Assembly (NCBI RefSeq): GCF_000739655.1
Contig: NZ_BATR01000118.1
Coordinates: forward strand, 62,001-126,000
Reading direction: 5' to 3'
Origin: Verrucomicrobium sp. BvORR106
GTDB lineage: Bacteria > Verrucomicrobiota > Verrucomicrobiia > Verrucomicrobiales > Verrucomicrobiaceae
Length of the DNA stretch: 64,000 nucleotides
In this document: in pieces, positions 52,608 through 60,872 of the stretch
How the letters are laid out: every line of letters begins with the position of its first letter
Position numbering within the stretch: the first letter of the stretch is position 1
The notes under the pieces: generated by a model
Seen by the model: the letters and a program-made list of their open reading frames with translations, nothing else
What the model was told of the DNA's origin: nothing
Database searches by the model: none
Translations under genes and position numbers: made by a program

Positions 52608-52760
52608 GTCGTCTCAGGACCGTAGAGCATTGTCATGGCGAGGTAGCGCAGTCGGCAGGGGAGTGCAAATGCAAAGCAGCGTGAGGGAGCAGATGCGGGT
52701 GCCATCCTGCCTCCTAGCGGATGAAGGACTTACGCTTGTCGCACCGGGGGATGCGACAAC

Positions 52761-52794
52761 AAAAAATCCCCGCAACGCAAGGCGCTGCAGGGAT
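52761..52794 (-). terminator. strong intrinsic terminator between rpmF and plsX
   Basis: On the minus strand a 13-bp stem (52794-52782 with 52778-52766, counting G-U pairs) with a 3-base loop is followed directly by TTTTTT. It lies 36 bases downstream of the rpmF stop and about 150 bases before the plsX start. Confidence 0.9.
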
Positions 52795-52830
52795 CGAAGC
52801 TGTATGTCAGGAGTTGGGTAAGCCCGAGGC

Positions 52831-53013
52831 TTAGCCCGCGTCCACGTCAAGCACCTGGCGGTCGCCGTAGTAGCCGCAGGAAGGGCAGGCCACGTGGGAG
52901 GGAACAGCCGCTCCGCAGGAGGAGCAGGACTTAAGTTTGGGGGCACGCCAGCGGTTTGCGCCACGGCGCATCTTTTGACGGCTCTTCGATTGTCTGCGCT
53001 TCGGGACGGCCAT
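52831..53013 (-). CDS. rpmF: 50S ribosomal protein L32
   Basis: Small structural protein of the large ribosomal subunit, 60 residues. The family start is AVPKRRQSKSRQKMRRGANRW, and the zinc-ribbon form is shown by CSSC and CPSC pairs (residues about 31-46), which bind one zinc. It is three bases after the DUF177 stop, a common coupling (yceD-rpmF). A strong intrinsic terminator follows. Confidence 0.97.
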   Translation of the reverse strand: MAVPKRRQSKSRQKMRRGANRWRAPKLKSCSSCGAAVPSHVACPSCGYYGDRQVLDVDAG

Positions 53014-53016
53014 GAT

Positions 53017-53508
53017 TCAGTTGCGTTTAGTGTTGTTCAGTTGATCGAGTGTTCCCCACACATTTCTGTCCGCAGCTTCGTCAAGCTCAGTGCCAAGGGG
53101 CTCCGTTTCAGGGCTGAACTTGCCTTCGGCGGGACATTCTCGAGGTGTAACGTTGCCGGTTTCACAGCGAGGGTAGGTCGGAAGGGCCAGCAGGATGTCC
53201 TCTCTTAGGTAAATTGTCAAGTCGATTGGATCTTCATTTTCAATCTCTACGTCCAATCCGTAGGTCTGAAGTTCCACGCGGGTCTGGAATCGGTCCGCAC
53301 AGCGACCACAAGTCAGCTCAAAAGTGGCCGCCAGATGACCGTGCACAATGATGTCGTTCTCGTCGCGCAGGACGGTCAGCTGATACTGGAGCGGACTGAC
53401 GGGACGGGCAGGATCATCCTCAGACAGAGCGAAGATGGTCACGGGAAGCTGGCCTTCCACGTGCAGGCCTTCGGATGGGATACCGCGGGGGTCGATTTTG
53501 AGGTTCAT
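53017..53508 (-). CDS. DUF177 (YceD) family protein
   Basis: A 163-residue protein of the YceD/DUF177 family, thought to take part in rRNA or 23S assembly steps and nearly always upstream of rpmF. It has the CGRC pair in ELTCGRCADRFQTRVELQ and a late acidic segment (PIDLTIYLREDILLALPTYPRC). It is 16 bases downstream of the coaD stop and three bases before rpmF. The biochemical role is not settled for the family. Confidence 0.88.
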   Translation of the reverse strand: MNLKIDPRGIPSEGLHVEGQLPVTIFALSEDDPARPVSPLQYQLTVLRDENDIIVHGHLAATFELTCGRCADRFQTRVELQTYGLDVEIENEDPIDLTIYLREDILLALPTYPRCETGNVTPRECPAEGKFSPETEPLGTELDEAADRNVWGTLDQLNNTKRN

Positions 53509-53524
53509 AGCAAAGTTTTCCTTT

Positions 53525-54040
53525 TCAAGAAGTTACGCTGGCAGGGTCGGGGCGGGCGTTGCCGAGCTTGCGTTTTAGGGCCTCTGCGACATGGGCGGGG
53601 ACGAAGGCTCTGATGTCTCCTCCCAGCCGGGCGATTTCCTTGACGATGCGGGAGCTGATGTAGGTCAATTCCTCTTGGGGAGTGAGGAAGAGCGTCTCCA
53701 CCCGATTATCCAGTTTCCGGTTCATCAGGGCCATCTGGAACTCAAACTCAAAGTCAGAGACGGCGCGAAGACCACGGAGGACGGCACAAGCTCCCTCCCG
53801 GGCGGCGAACTCCACCAGCAGCCCTTCGAAGGGGCGTACGCTCACGTTGGTGAGTCCACTGGCCCGGGCTGCCTCTTCGATCATGGCCACCCGCTCATCC
53901 ATGCTGAACAGGGATTGTTTCTGGTTATCCCTGGCGACGGCAACCACCATCTCATCAAAAAGGCGGGCTGCTCGCTGGAGGACGTCCAGATGGCCGTTGG
54001 TAATGGGGTCGAAGCTGCCAGGGTAGAGACCTTTGCGCAT
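53525..54040 (-). CDS. coaD: pantetheine-phosphate adenylyltransferase
   Basis: Penultimate enzyme of coenzyme A synthesis: transfers AMP from ATP to 4'-phosphopantetheine. The 171-residue protein has the nucleotide-binding GLYPGSFDPITNGHLDVLQRA with the TNGH motif (residues 14-17), VRPFEGLLVEFA, LRGLRAVSDFEFEFQMALMNRKL and YISSRIVKEIARLGGDI. It probably begins the coaD-DUF177-rpmF operon, divergent from aat. Confidence 0.97.
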   Translation of the reverse strand: MRKGLYPGSFDPITNGHLDVLQRAARLFDEMVVAVARDNQKQSLFSMDERVAMIEEAARASGLTNVSVRPFEGLLVEFAAREGACAVLRGLRAVSDFEFEFQMALMNRKLDNRVETLFLTPQEELTYISSRIVKEIARLGGDIRAFVPAHVAEALKRKLGNARPDPASVTS

Positions 54041-54128
54041 GGCGGGTGATTGAGATGCCGGACCTTAAGCCGTACGCGGAGTGATGAAAGAGAAATTCTC
54101 ATGCGGAACAGGCGTCCTGATAGTTGCG

Positions 54129-54144
54129 CGAAAACGCGTTTTCG
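54129..54144. promoter_or_regulatory. 16-base perfect palindrome upstream of aat
   Basis: CGAAAACGCGTTTTCG reads the same on both strands. It lies 11 bases before the aat start and about 90 bases from coaD. A second perfect palindrome, GTGGATATCCAC, overlaps the first aat codons at 54158-54169. An operator is inferred. Confidence 0.5.
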
Positions 54145-54155
54145 ATGAATAGTGG

Positions 54156-54758
54156 ATGTGGATATCCACTGAACCTTCTGTGTCTGCGTTAGAGCCCCGA
54201 CTTCTCATCAGTGCGTACTGCAATGGGATTTTTCCCATGGGCATGGAGAACGGTCGTCTCTCCTGGTTTTCGCCCGATCCACGCGGAGTTTTGCCCATCA
54301 GGGAATATCATGTGCCCAGAAGCGTCCGGGCGGAGTTGAAGAAGCGGAAGATCGAAGTGCGGGTGAACACGGCCTTCGGCGAGGTGTTGCGCGGCTGCGG
54401 TCAGCGCCGGGAAACCTGGATCTCCAAAGAGATCATCCACAGCTATGAACTGCTGCACAAGCTGGGGTATGCCCACTCTGTGGAAGCCTGGGAAAATGAG
54501 GAACTCATCGGTGGCCTTTATGGCGTGGCCATTGGCGGAGCCTTTTTTGGAGAGTCCATGTTCAGCCGGCGTTCCGGAGGGTCCAAGGCCGCACTGGTCT
54601 GGCTGATGGACTGGCTGAAGGAAAAACAGTTCCTCCTGCACGACACACAGTGGACTACTGCGCACCTGGCCATGTTCGGCGGGCGTGAGATCGCGAGGGA
54701 GGAGTATCTCTCAGTTCTGGAAGAAGCGGTGAAGATGTCCTCCCGGTTCCTGGGTTGA
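54156..54758 (+). CDS. aat: leucyl/phenylalanyl-tRNA-protein transferase
   Basis: Adds Leu or Phe from tRNA to N-terminal Arg or Lys of proteins, marking them for ClpS/ClpAP degradation. The 200-residue product is a normal length and shows AYCNGIFPMGMENGRLSWFSPDPRGVLP, ETWISKEIIHSYELLHKLGYAHSVEAWENEELIGGLYGVAIGGAFFGESMFSRRSGGSKAALVWL and HDTQWTTAHLAMFGG. Starts with ATG at 54156 in a region of palindromes. It is divergent from coaD. Confidence 0.96.
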   Translation: MWISTEPSVSALEPRLLISAYCNGIFPMGMENGRLSWFSPDPRGVLPIREYHVPRSVRAELKKRKIEVRVNTAFGEVLRGCGQRRETWISKEIIHSYELLHKLGYAHSVEAWENEELIGGLYGVAIGGAFFGESMFSRRSGGSKAALVWLMDWLKEKQFLLHDTQWTTAHLAMFGGREIAREEYLSVLEEAVKMSSRFLG

Positions 54759-54806
54759 GCTGTGTTGGCGATAGCGAAAGTTGTTTCCTGAGTTGCCCCC
54801 CGTCAT

Positions 54807-55295
54807 CTAGACGCGGATAAAGAGGGCAGGATCAAACGGAGTATCATCGCTGCCTTCGAGAGGTGCGGCATCATCCGATGTCTGAGATCCGGCGATCAGG
54901 AGTGCCCATGCTTTTGCAGCGGCAGCGAAGTTCTGCAGGACATTGCGCAACTCCACCCCGTCCAGCCCGGCAAGGGCGAGGTCGTACATCATGATGACAT
55001 TTCCCTCTGGTGGCTCCAGCGCCATGCGTGTGCCGGAAGTATCTCTCCAGAGGTAGTTGTACTGGAGCAGGAGCTTGTGAAGCTGGCTGGCGCGTTCGTC
55101 CGTGGGTGTGCCCACATGAGTCGTCAGCACTAACTTGTCCCCCGACTTGTCCAAGAAGGCTTCCACGAGGAGTTCTTCGTTGAACATCAGGTCCCAGGAG
55201 ACTCCGTTGTCATCCTCATGCTGCACCAGCGCCTCAAGATCGAGGATGGGTGCTACTTCGGCCAGCAATGAGGCAGGCAGCGTGGAATCTTGCAT
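54807..55295 (-). CDS. CesT-like type III secretion chaperone-like protein
   Basis: A 162-residue acidic protein with no signal or membrane segment. The pattern (VSWDLMFNEELLVEAFLDKSGDKLVLTTHVGTP, LLLQYNYLWRDTSGTRMALEPPEGNVIMMYDLAL, GVELRNVLQNFAAAAKAWALLI) resembles the Tir chaperone CesT/SycE fold: a compact alpha-beta domain of about 140 residues that dimerises. No secretion-apparatus gene lies in the window, so such a role is open; family assignment is moderate. Its ATG sits in a 13-bp hairpin (55293-55324), and it follows lspA. Confidence 0.55.
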   Translation of the reverse strand: MQDSTLPASLLAEVAPILDLEALVQHEDDNGVSWDLMFNEELLVEAFLDKSGDKLVLTTHVGTPTDERASQLHKLLLQYNYLWRDTSGTRMALEPPEGNVIMMYDLALAGLDGVELRNVLQNFAAAAKAWALLIAGSQTSDDAAPLEGSDDTPFDPALFIRV

Positions 55296-55324
55296 TCCTC
55301 CATCCTACAAGGGATGGAGGAATG
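55293..55324 (-). promoter_or_regulatory. hairpin covering the start codon of the CesT-like gene
   Basis: CATTCCTCCATCC (55293-55305) and GGATGGAGGAATG (55312-55324) form a perfect 13-bp stem with a 6-base loop, 39 bases after the lspA stop. On the minus strand one arm of the stem contains the start codon's CAT complement. It could be an lspA terminator without a T-run or an RNA element blocking the ribosome site. The GGAGG in the stem is too close to the ATG to be a normal Shine-Dalgarno. Confidence 0.55.
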
Positions 55325-55363
55325 TGTCGAGAAAGACACGCGGGATTGCCCGCGTTAGCAGCG

Positions 55364-55864
55364 TTACTTGGCAGCCTCTTTGGCCTGCTCCGCGGGATCC
55401 GCGCGGAACACGCCGCTCGCCAGCAGGAGGGCGGCGATGACCACGCAGGAGTCCGCCACGTTGAAGGACGGCCACGGACTCGCAAAGGGCAAATGGAGGT
55501 CGAACGAGAGGAAGTCCACGACGTGATGATACATGAGGCGGTCGGTGAAATTTCCGCATACCCCAGCCACGATCAGGGCGATCGCAACACGATTCAGAAT
55601 CCCCGGGAAGAACCCCTTCCGATAGGCCCAGATGAAGAAGCCGAGCGCTACGAGAGCGATGCCTCCGAAAATGTAGTTCGAGTACTCGCCCCCATTGAAG
55701 CTCCCAAAGGCGACCCCTGTGTTGTCGATGTAGTGGAGGGTGAAGAACCCTTCGATGACCTCGCGGCCGGGACCGCGAAGTTCGAAGTTCCGCACCACCC
55801 ACGCCTTGGTGAGTTGATCGACGATGTACAGAGGGAGGCTCAGAAGGAGCAGGAGACGGAGCAT
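55364..55864 (-). CDS. lspA: lipoprotein signal peptidase
   Basis: Inner-membrane aspartic protease (type II signal peptidase) that cleaves prolipoproteins. The 166-residue protein has four membrane helices and the two catalytic aspartates, Asp117 in HHVVDFLSF and Asp138 in SFNVADSC, with DNTGVAFGSF and GVCGNFTDRL as family motifs. It lies 42 bases after the ileS stop on the same strand, the usual ileS-lspA order. The lipoprotein encoded at 31531 is an expected substrate. Confidence 0.97.
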   Translation of the reverse strand: MLRLLLLLSLPLYIVDQLTKAWVVRNFELRGPGREVIEGFFTLHYIDNTGVAFGSFNGGEYSNYIFGGIALVALGFFIWAYRKGFFPGILNRVAIALIVAGVCGNFTDRLMYHHVVDFLSFDLHLPFASPWPSFNVADSCVVIAALLLASGVFRADPAEQAKEAAK

Positions 55865-55906
55865 GCTGAAGAAGGGAGGGGGTCAGGAATCTACAGGGGA
55901 CCGGGA

Positions 55907-58675
55907 TTAGGCCACGGCCTCATCGCAACGGTCGCACAGGTCCGCGTGGGGTTGATGGCCGACCGCGGGGAGGTGCTTCCAGCAGCGGGCGCATTTCTGG
56001 TGGGGGGACTCCAGAACGACGGCCGAGGGTTCGGTGACGTCCGTCCGCTTGATCGTGAGTACCGAGAGAATGAAGAACTCCTCCAAGGTTGGGAGGGCCT
56101 CAAACACGGGGTGCTGGAAGCCGGACTCAGGCAGGGTGAGCTCCACCGTGGCTTCAAGATTGGAGCCGATGCGCTTCTCCTGGCGGGCCTTTTCAATGGC
56201 CTGCTGGATGACGGCGCGCACTTTGAGAAGCTCCTGGACTGCTGCGGTCGCCTCTGGGTTGACGTAGGAGGGATCGAGTTCCGGGAAATCTTCCAGGTGC
56301 ACGCTGGTCTGATGGCCCAGGTATTCCCAGGCTTCATCCGCCGTGAAGGAAAGGATGGGGGCGAGCAGGCGGCAGAGGGCATCCGTGATGCGGTGGATGG
56401 CCGTCTGGGTGGCACGGCGGCGCAGACCGCTCGTGGCATCGCAGTACAGACGGTCCTTGGTGATGTCCACATACAGGGCGCTGAGATCGACGGCGCAGAA
56501 CTGGTTGATCAGGACGAAGACCTTGCGGAAGTCGTAAGCGTCATACGCCTCGCGGCATTCCTGTTTCAAGTTCTCGAGCTGGCTCAGGATCCAGCGGTCC
56601 ACGAGCGTGAACTGGTCGGGATCCGCCGCGTCTTTTTCAGCGTCGAATCCGTCCAGATTACCCAGCAACACACGGAGGGTGTTGCGAAGGCGACGGTAGC
56701 TTTCCGACGCCTGCTGGAAGAGCTCTTCAGAGAAGGGGACCTCATTCTGGTAGTCCACAGAACTCACCCACAAGCGCACGAGGTCGGCCCCGTACTTGTT
56801 GTAGAAGTGATCTGCGGTCATGGGCTTGGCATTCTTGTCGTTGCCCTGGTCGCTCTTGGAGACCTTTTTCCCGCTCGTATCCACCACGAACCCGTGGGTG
56901 ATGACACTCTTGTACGGTGCTGCCCCACGGGCGACCACGCTAAGCATGAGGGAGCTCTGGAACCAGCCGCGATGCTGGTCGGTGGCCTCGATGTAGAGGT
57001 CGGCTGGGGAGTGCAGCTCGGGATGGCGATCCATCACGGCCACGTGGCTGCAACCGGAGTCGATCCAGACGTCGAGCGTGTCGTTTCCTTTGACCGTGCC
57101 TTCGGGAAGCCCCACGAGCTCGGCCCACTCTGCGTCGGTCTTCTCAAACCAGGCATTGGTGCCCACCTGCTCGATGATGTCCGCGACTTTCCGGGCCACC
57201 TCGGCGCTGACCACAGGGGTGCCGTCCGCGTGGTAAAACACGGGCAGCGGTACGCCCCAGGTGCGCTGGCGGCTGATACACCAGTCAGGACGGGACTCCA
57301 CGGTGCCGTGGATGCGGTTGCGGCCCCAGGCCGGCAGCCATTTGACGCGGTCGATTTCCTCCAGTGCCTTGCCACGGATCTGCTCCACGCGGATGAAGTA
57401 CTGCTCCACGGCACGGAAGATGATCGGAGTCTTGGAGCGCCAGCAATGGGGATACTGGTGGGCGTAGCTTTCGCGGGCCAGCAGGGCGCCTTTCTCGGTC
57501 AGAAGGGCGATGATGGGCTCGTTGGCCTGGAAGACGTGCTTGCCCACGAGGTCAGGCAGGCCCACTTCCGCCGTGTAGTGGCCGCGGCCATCCACCGGAG
57601 AGAGGATCTCCATGCCGTTTTCACGGCCGGCCTGGTAGTCGTCTGCACCATGCCCTGGGGCGATGTGTACCTGACCCGTCCCGGTGTCAGCGGTGACGAA
57701 GAGGCCATTGATGACCTTGGAGGTGCGAGGTAAGAACGGGTGCTGGGCCTCCAGGCCCACGAACTCGCGGCCCTTCATCTGCGCAAGTTCCGTGACCAGA
57801 CTGAACCCAGTCTTGCTGGCGAATTCGTTTAGCAGTGACTTCGCAACGACAAAACGGGCAGCCACGTTCTCAGGGTTGGTGAACTCGCCGACCACGTAGT
57901 CAAAGTCCGGATGCAGGGCGATGCCGAGGTTCGCAGGCAGCGTCCAGGGCGTCGTCGTCCAGATTACCAGGCTGGCCCCTTCCAGGGCGACGGGCAAATT
58001 GGTCGGGGCCAGGTTGAAGGCCACGTAGATGGCGGGGGAGACCTTGTCCTTGTACTCCACCTCAGCTTCCGCAAGCGCAGTACCAGCACCGTAGCTCCAG
58101 AGCACGGGCCGCTTCATGCGATAGACGAGATCCTGCTCCACCAGCTTGGCGAAGACCCGGATGATGTCGGCTTCATAGCCGGGATCCAGCGTGAGGTAGG
58201 GGTTCTCCCAGTCGCCAAAGACGCCGAGCCGCTTGAAGCTGTTGCGCTGGATGTCGATGTACTTGCGAGCGTACTCCTCCGAGCGTCGCCGGATCTCCAC
58301 CGGCGTAAGGCCCGTGCTTTCCTTGACCACACGGAACTCGATCGGCAGACCGTGACAGTCCCAGCCCGGCACAAAGGGAGCGTGCCAGCCCAGCATGGTC
58401 TTAGACTTCACCACCAGGTCCTTGAGGATCTTGTTCAAGGCGGTGCCCATGTGCACATCGCCGTTGGCGAACGGAGGACCGTCATGAAGGATGAACTTCC
58501 TGGAGCCGCGACGCTTCTCCTGGATCTGTTGATAAAGACCTTGCGCCTCCCATTTGGCGAGCCGCTGGGGCTCCCGTTCGGTGAGACTCGCCCTCATGGG
58601 AAACTCCGTCACCGGCAGGTGCAGGGTCTCTTTGTAGGGATTGGGGGCGTCTTTTTCTTTTTTCTTGTCGCTCAT
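55907..58675 (-). CDS. ileS: isoleucyl-tRNA synthetase
   Basis: Cytosolic class I aminoacyl-tRNA synthetase, 922 residues from the ATG at 58675. The HIGH motif reads HMGT (about 75-78, in DGPPFANGDVHMGTALN), the KMSKS motif reads KKVSKS, and SWASGLL-like residues are replaced by family equivalents such as WDCHGLPIEF and ATDQHRGWFQSSLM. The C-terminal zinc site is CARCWKHLP...CDRC near the end, as in bacterial IleRS. The frame is open upstream to 58765, but those residues lack family support. It leads the ileS-lspA unit. Confidence 0.97.
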   Translation of the reverse strand: MSDKKKEKDAPNPYKETLHLPVTEFPMRASLTEREPQRLAKWEAQGLYQQIQEKRRGSRKFILHDGPPFANGDVHMGTALNKILKDLVVKSKTMLGWHAPFVPGWDCHGLPIEFRVVKESTGLTPVEIRRRSEEYARKYIDIQRNSFKRLGVFGDWENPYLTLDPGYEADIIRVFAKLVEQDLVYRMKRPVLWSYGAGTALAEAEVEYKDKVSPAIYVAFNLAPTNLPVALEGASLVIWTTTPWTLPANLGIALHPDFDYVVGEFTNPENVAARFVVAKSLLNEFASKTGFSLVTELAQMKGREFVGLEAQHPFLPRTSKVINGLFVTADTGTGQVHIAPGHGADDYQAGRENGMEILSPVDGRGHYTAEVGLPDLVGKHVFQANEPIIALLTEKGALLARESYAHQYPHCWRSKTPIIFRAVEQYFIRVEQIRGKALEEIDRVKWLPAWGRNRIHGTVESRPDWCISRQRTWGVPLPVFYHADGTPVVSAEVARKVADIIEQVGTNAWFEKTDAEWAELVGLPEGTVKGNDTLDVWIDSGCSHVAVMDRHPELHSPADLYIEATDQHRGWFQSSLMLSVVARGAAPYKSVITHGFVVDTSGKKVSKSDQGNDKNAKPMTADHFYNKYGADLVRLWVSSVDYQNEVPFSEELFQQASESYRRLRNTLRVLLGNLDGFDAEKDAADPDQFTLVDRWILSQLENLKQECREAYDAYDFRKVFVLINQFCAVDLSALYVDITKDRLYCDATSGLRRRATQTAIHRITDALCRLLAPILSFTADEAWEYLGHQTSVHLEDFPELDPSYVNPEATAAVQELLKVRAVIQQAIEKARQEKRIGSNLEATVELTLPESGFQHPVFEALPTLEEFFILSVLTIKRTDVTEPSAVVLESPHQKCARCWKHLPAVGHQPHADLCDRCDEAVA

Positions 58676-58761
58676 CGGGCTGAAAATGGTGGACGCGAAG
58701 CCTAGCGGGGTTTGCGGGAAAGGCAAATGATGCCAGTCCGCGACGGTGACAATGCCACGGA

Positions 58762-58784
58762 CCAAAAGCCCCGTTGATGGGGCT
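58762..58784 (-). terminator. intrinsic terminator of the 58829-62075 operon
   Basis: AGCCCC (58767-58772) and GGGGCT (58779-58784) form a 6-bp stem with a 6-base loop, and on the minus strand the stem is followed by TTTTGG. It lies 45 bases after the stop of the chorismate-lyase-like gene. Confidence 0.7.
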
Positions 58785-58828
58785 GGCCCTCAAGGGTTTG
58801 GCTTCCTGCCAAGGTTGGCGGGAGGGCC

Positions 58829-59419
58829 TCAGTTCCCAGCAACAGGGCGCTCTGCGCCGGGCAGCACCTCCACCACCTCCGCCAGACAGGCGCCATTGGT
58901 GTGCCGCAAATCATTGCAACGACCGAAGAGGGTCTGGCCCTCCTTGGCTCCCAGCAGGGTGGCCAGCCGGTGGTCGATCTCGATGCGGAAGTAACCGCTC
59001 GGGTGGCTGGTGTGGGGCACTTGCTCTTGCTGAAGAATGCCCCCGAGCGGAATTTGCCCCTCAAGCACGAGTTGCCGGGCGTGATCATCGAACCCATCCA
59101 GATGGATGCCAATGGCACCAAACTCGACGGGGACGTCGTCGGACTGACGCTTCAGTACAGAGGCGCGCACTAGGTAGTTTCCGAGGCGGGAGCGCGCATG
59201 CACATCCAGGGCGATAATGTCATGGTGAAACTCCGCCAGGCGGGGCGTCATGTCGGTGGCATGCACGAGGAGCCAGCGTTCGGGCTCTGGCATGGACTCA
59301 GGTTCGATGAACGTCACCCGGGGGCTTTCGCTTCCCAGGCCGTAAAAGAACCGGAGCGGGGCCAGGATGTCAGTGGGCATCGCCCCGGTTTGAGGTTGGG
59401 CTTCCAGGACTTGAGTCAT
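58829..59419 (-). CDS. chorismate lyase-like fold protein
   Basis: A 196-residue cytosolic protein. The order of segments (LLVHATDMTPRLAEFHHDIIALDV, VRASVLKRQSDDVPVEFGAIGIHLDGF, EGQIPLGGILQQEQVPHTSHPSGYFRIEID) follows the UbiC/UTRA-like chorismate-lyase fold, especially the PLG.IL core and the pattern of a paired R. Real activity would yield 4-hydroxybenzoate and pyruvate; catalytic residues cannot be confirmed by eye. It is followed on the minus strand by a terminator and preceded by the HemN-like gene with a 51-base gap. Confidence 0.5.
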   Translation of the reverse strand: MTQVLEAQPQTGAMPTDILAPLRFFYGLGSESPRVTFIEPESMPEPERWLLVHATDMTPRLAEFHHDIIALDVHARSRLGNYLVRASVLKRQSDDVPVEFGAIGIHLDGFDDHARQLVLEGQIPLGGILQQEQVPHTSHPSGYFRIEIDHRLATLLGAKEGQTLFGRCNDLRHTNGACLAEVVEVLPGAERPVAGN

Positions 59420-59470
59420 GACAGGTTTCGCAAGAAACGCACAGGTCTGATCTGGATGGGATGGCGGCTT

Positions 59471-60814
59471 CTAGGTGTAGCGGGCGCTCCGATGGTGCGG
59501 CAGGAAGAACTCATGCAGCAGGCGGTCCACCTGTAGCAAGCCATCCCGGGTGAGGCGGATCTCGTCTGGTGCCAGCACGGCGAAGCCTTCATCCTGCATC
59601 CAGCCCAGTTGAGGGGCGAACCGGGTGAGTACATCCTCGCCGAACTTGGTCTGGTAGTAGCTGGGCTTCACGCTGCCGAGCTTGAGCTTCAGGATGAACT
59701 CCCGGATGAAACGCTCGTCGGGGCTGGTGGCGTAAGCGCGGAAGATGGCGCTATCACCGCGCTCGATCGTCTCAATGTAGGGGGCGATGTCCGCCTGATT
59801 CTGGAGATGGATGCCGCCCAGATGGCCGAATGAAGCCACACCGATTGGGAGGAGGTCTGCCCCTTCCCAGAGAGAGTCCCGGTAGACGAACTTGATCGTG
59901 TCGGGGTTCTTCACCACCGTGTAGGCGCTGGTGACCGTGTAGCCCGTTTTGACGAACTCTTCGAAGGCGTAGTTGACCCAGGCCCGTTTGGTCTCCCAGT
60001 CAGCGACAGGGGCTGTGACCTTGCCATCCGTCTGCATCTGCTTGTAGATGCCGGTGTTATACGGCACTTCCATTTGATAGATGGTGACGCAGTCTGGCTG
60101 CATCTCCACGGCCTTGGCCACGGCGGCTCGCCAGAGCTCCTCGGTGTCATTCATCATCCCGGCGATGAGATCGATATTGATGTGCTCGAAGCCTAGTCCC
60201 CGGGCAAAGCGGTAGGCGCGATCAATCTCTCCGCTGCGGTGAGCGCGACCGTTTGACTCCAGGATGTGGTCGTCAAAGTGCTCCACTCCCAGACTGAGAC
60301 GCGTCACTCCGATCTCGCGAATGGCTTCAAGCTTCTTCTCGTTGAGCGTCCCAGGTTCCGCTTCAAAGGCCACTTCCTCAGCCTGATCCCAAGGCATGAG
60401 GTCCTTCATGCGGTTGGTCAGCTCCTGAAGCTGCGGCACGGAGAGGTAGGACGGGGTGCCTCCGCCAAAGTAAACGAACTGAGGCTTACGTCCCTGAAGA
60501 TAGGGGCGGGCCGCGTAGCGGGCGAACTCCTCCATGCCCGCGTGGATGTATTTCCGGATCTCGGAAGCATTCTTGTCCGTGTAAACGCGGAAGTAGCAGA
60601 AGTGGCAGCGCTTCCGGCAGAAGGGGATGTGGAAGTAGACCCCCAGAGGGATCTCATGCGGTGCGGGACTGTCGAGCACCTTCTCGACGGCAAAGACCTG
60701 CTCCTTCTGCCAGAAGGAAAAGGGAGGGTAGTTGGCAACGAAGTAGTTGCCAGCCTCCGTGGCATGGTGCTTGGCCTTGGCGGCGTCGCTGGCGGGTTCT
60801 GTGACAGAAGACAT
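59471..60814 (-). CDS. HemN-like radical SAM protein (coproporphyrinogen III oxidase family)
   Basis: A 447-residue radical SAM enzyme with the CxxxCxxC cluster motif Cys66-Cys70-Cys73 in FHIPFCRKRCHFCYFRVY, followed by FVYFGGGTPSYL (SAM-binding), EVAFEAEPGTLNEKKLEAI, GVTRLSLGVEHFDDHIL and NIDLIAGMMNDTEE. This is the HemN/HemW family: oxygen-independent coproporphyrinogen III oxidase, or relatives (HemW heme chaperone, HutW-like). Which one cannot be told by eye. It sits between a beta-propeller gene and a chorismate-lyase-like gene on one strand. Confidence 0.85.
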   Translation of the reverse strand: MSSVTEPASDAAKAKHHATEAGNYFVANYPPFSFWQKEQVFAVEKVLDSPAPHEIPLGVYFHIPFCRKRCHFCYFRVYTDKNASEIRKYIHAGMEEFARYAARPYLQGRKPQFVYFGGGTPSYLSVPQLQELTNRMKDLMPWDQAEEVAFEAEPGTLNEKKLEAIREIGVTRLSLGVEHFDDHILESNGRAHRSGEIDRAYRFARGLGFEHINIDLIAGMMNDTEELWRAAVAKAVEMQPDCVTIYQMEVPYNTGIYKQMQTDGKVTAPVADWETKRAWVNYAFEEFVKTGYTVTSAYTVVKNPDTIKFVYRDSLWEGADLLPIGVASFGHLGGIHLQNQADIAPYIETIERGDSAIFRAYATSPDERFIREFILKLKLGSVKPSYYQTKFGEDVLTRFAPQLGWMQDEGFAVLAPDEIRLTRDGLLQVDRLLHEFFLPHHRSARYT

Positions 60815-60872
60815 GGAAGGGGAAAAGGGTAACGAAAGAAATCAACGGCCGGGGCAGGCGGGCGAGGGGAGC

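Noticed and set aside
52634-52700. tRNA-like D-arm phrase (GGTAGCGCAGTCGGC)
   Set aside because: No T-arm (GGTTCGAATCC-like) or acceptor pairing follows; the rest does not fold as a tRNA.
55250-57733. 827-codon plus-strand frame opposite ileS and lspA
   Set aside because: Antisense of two certain housekeeping genes; no domain recognised.
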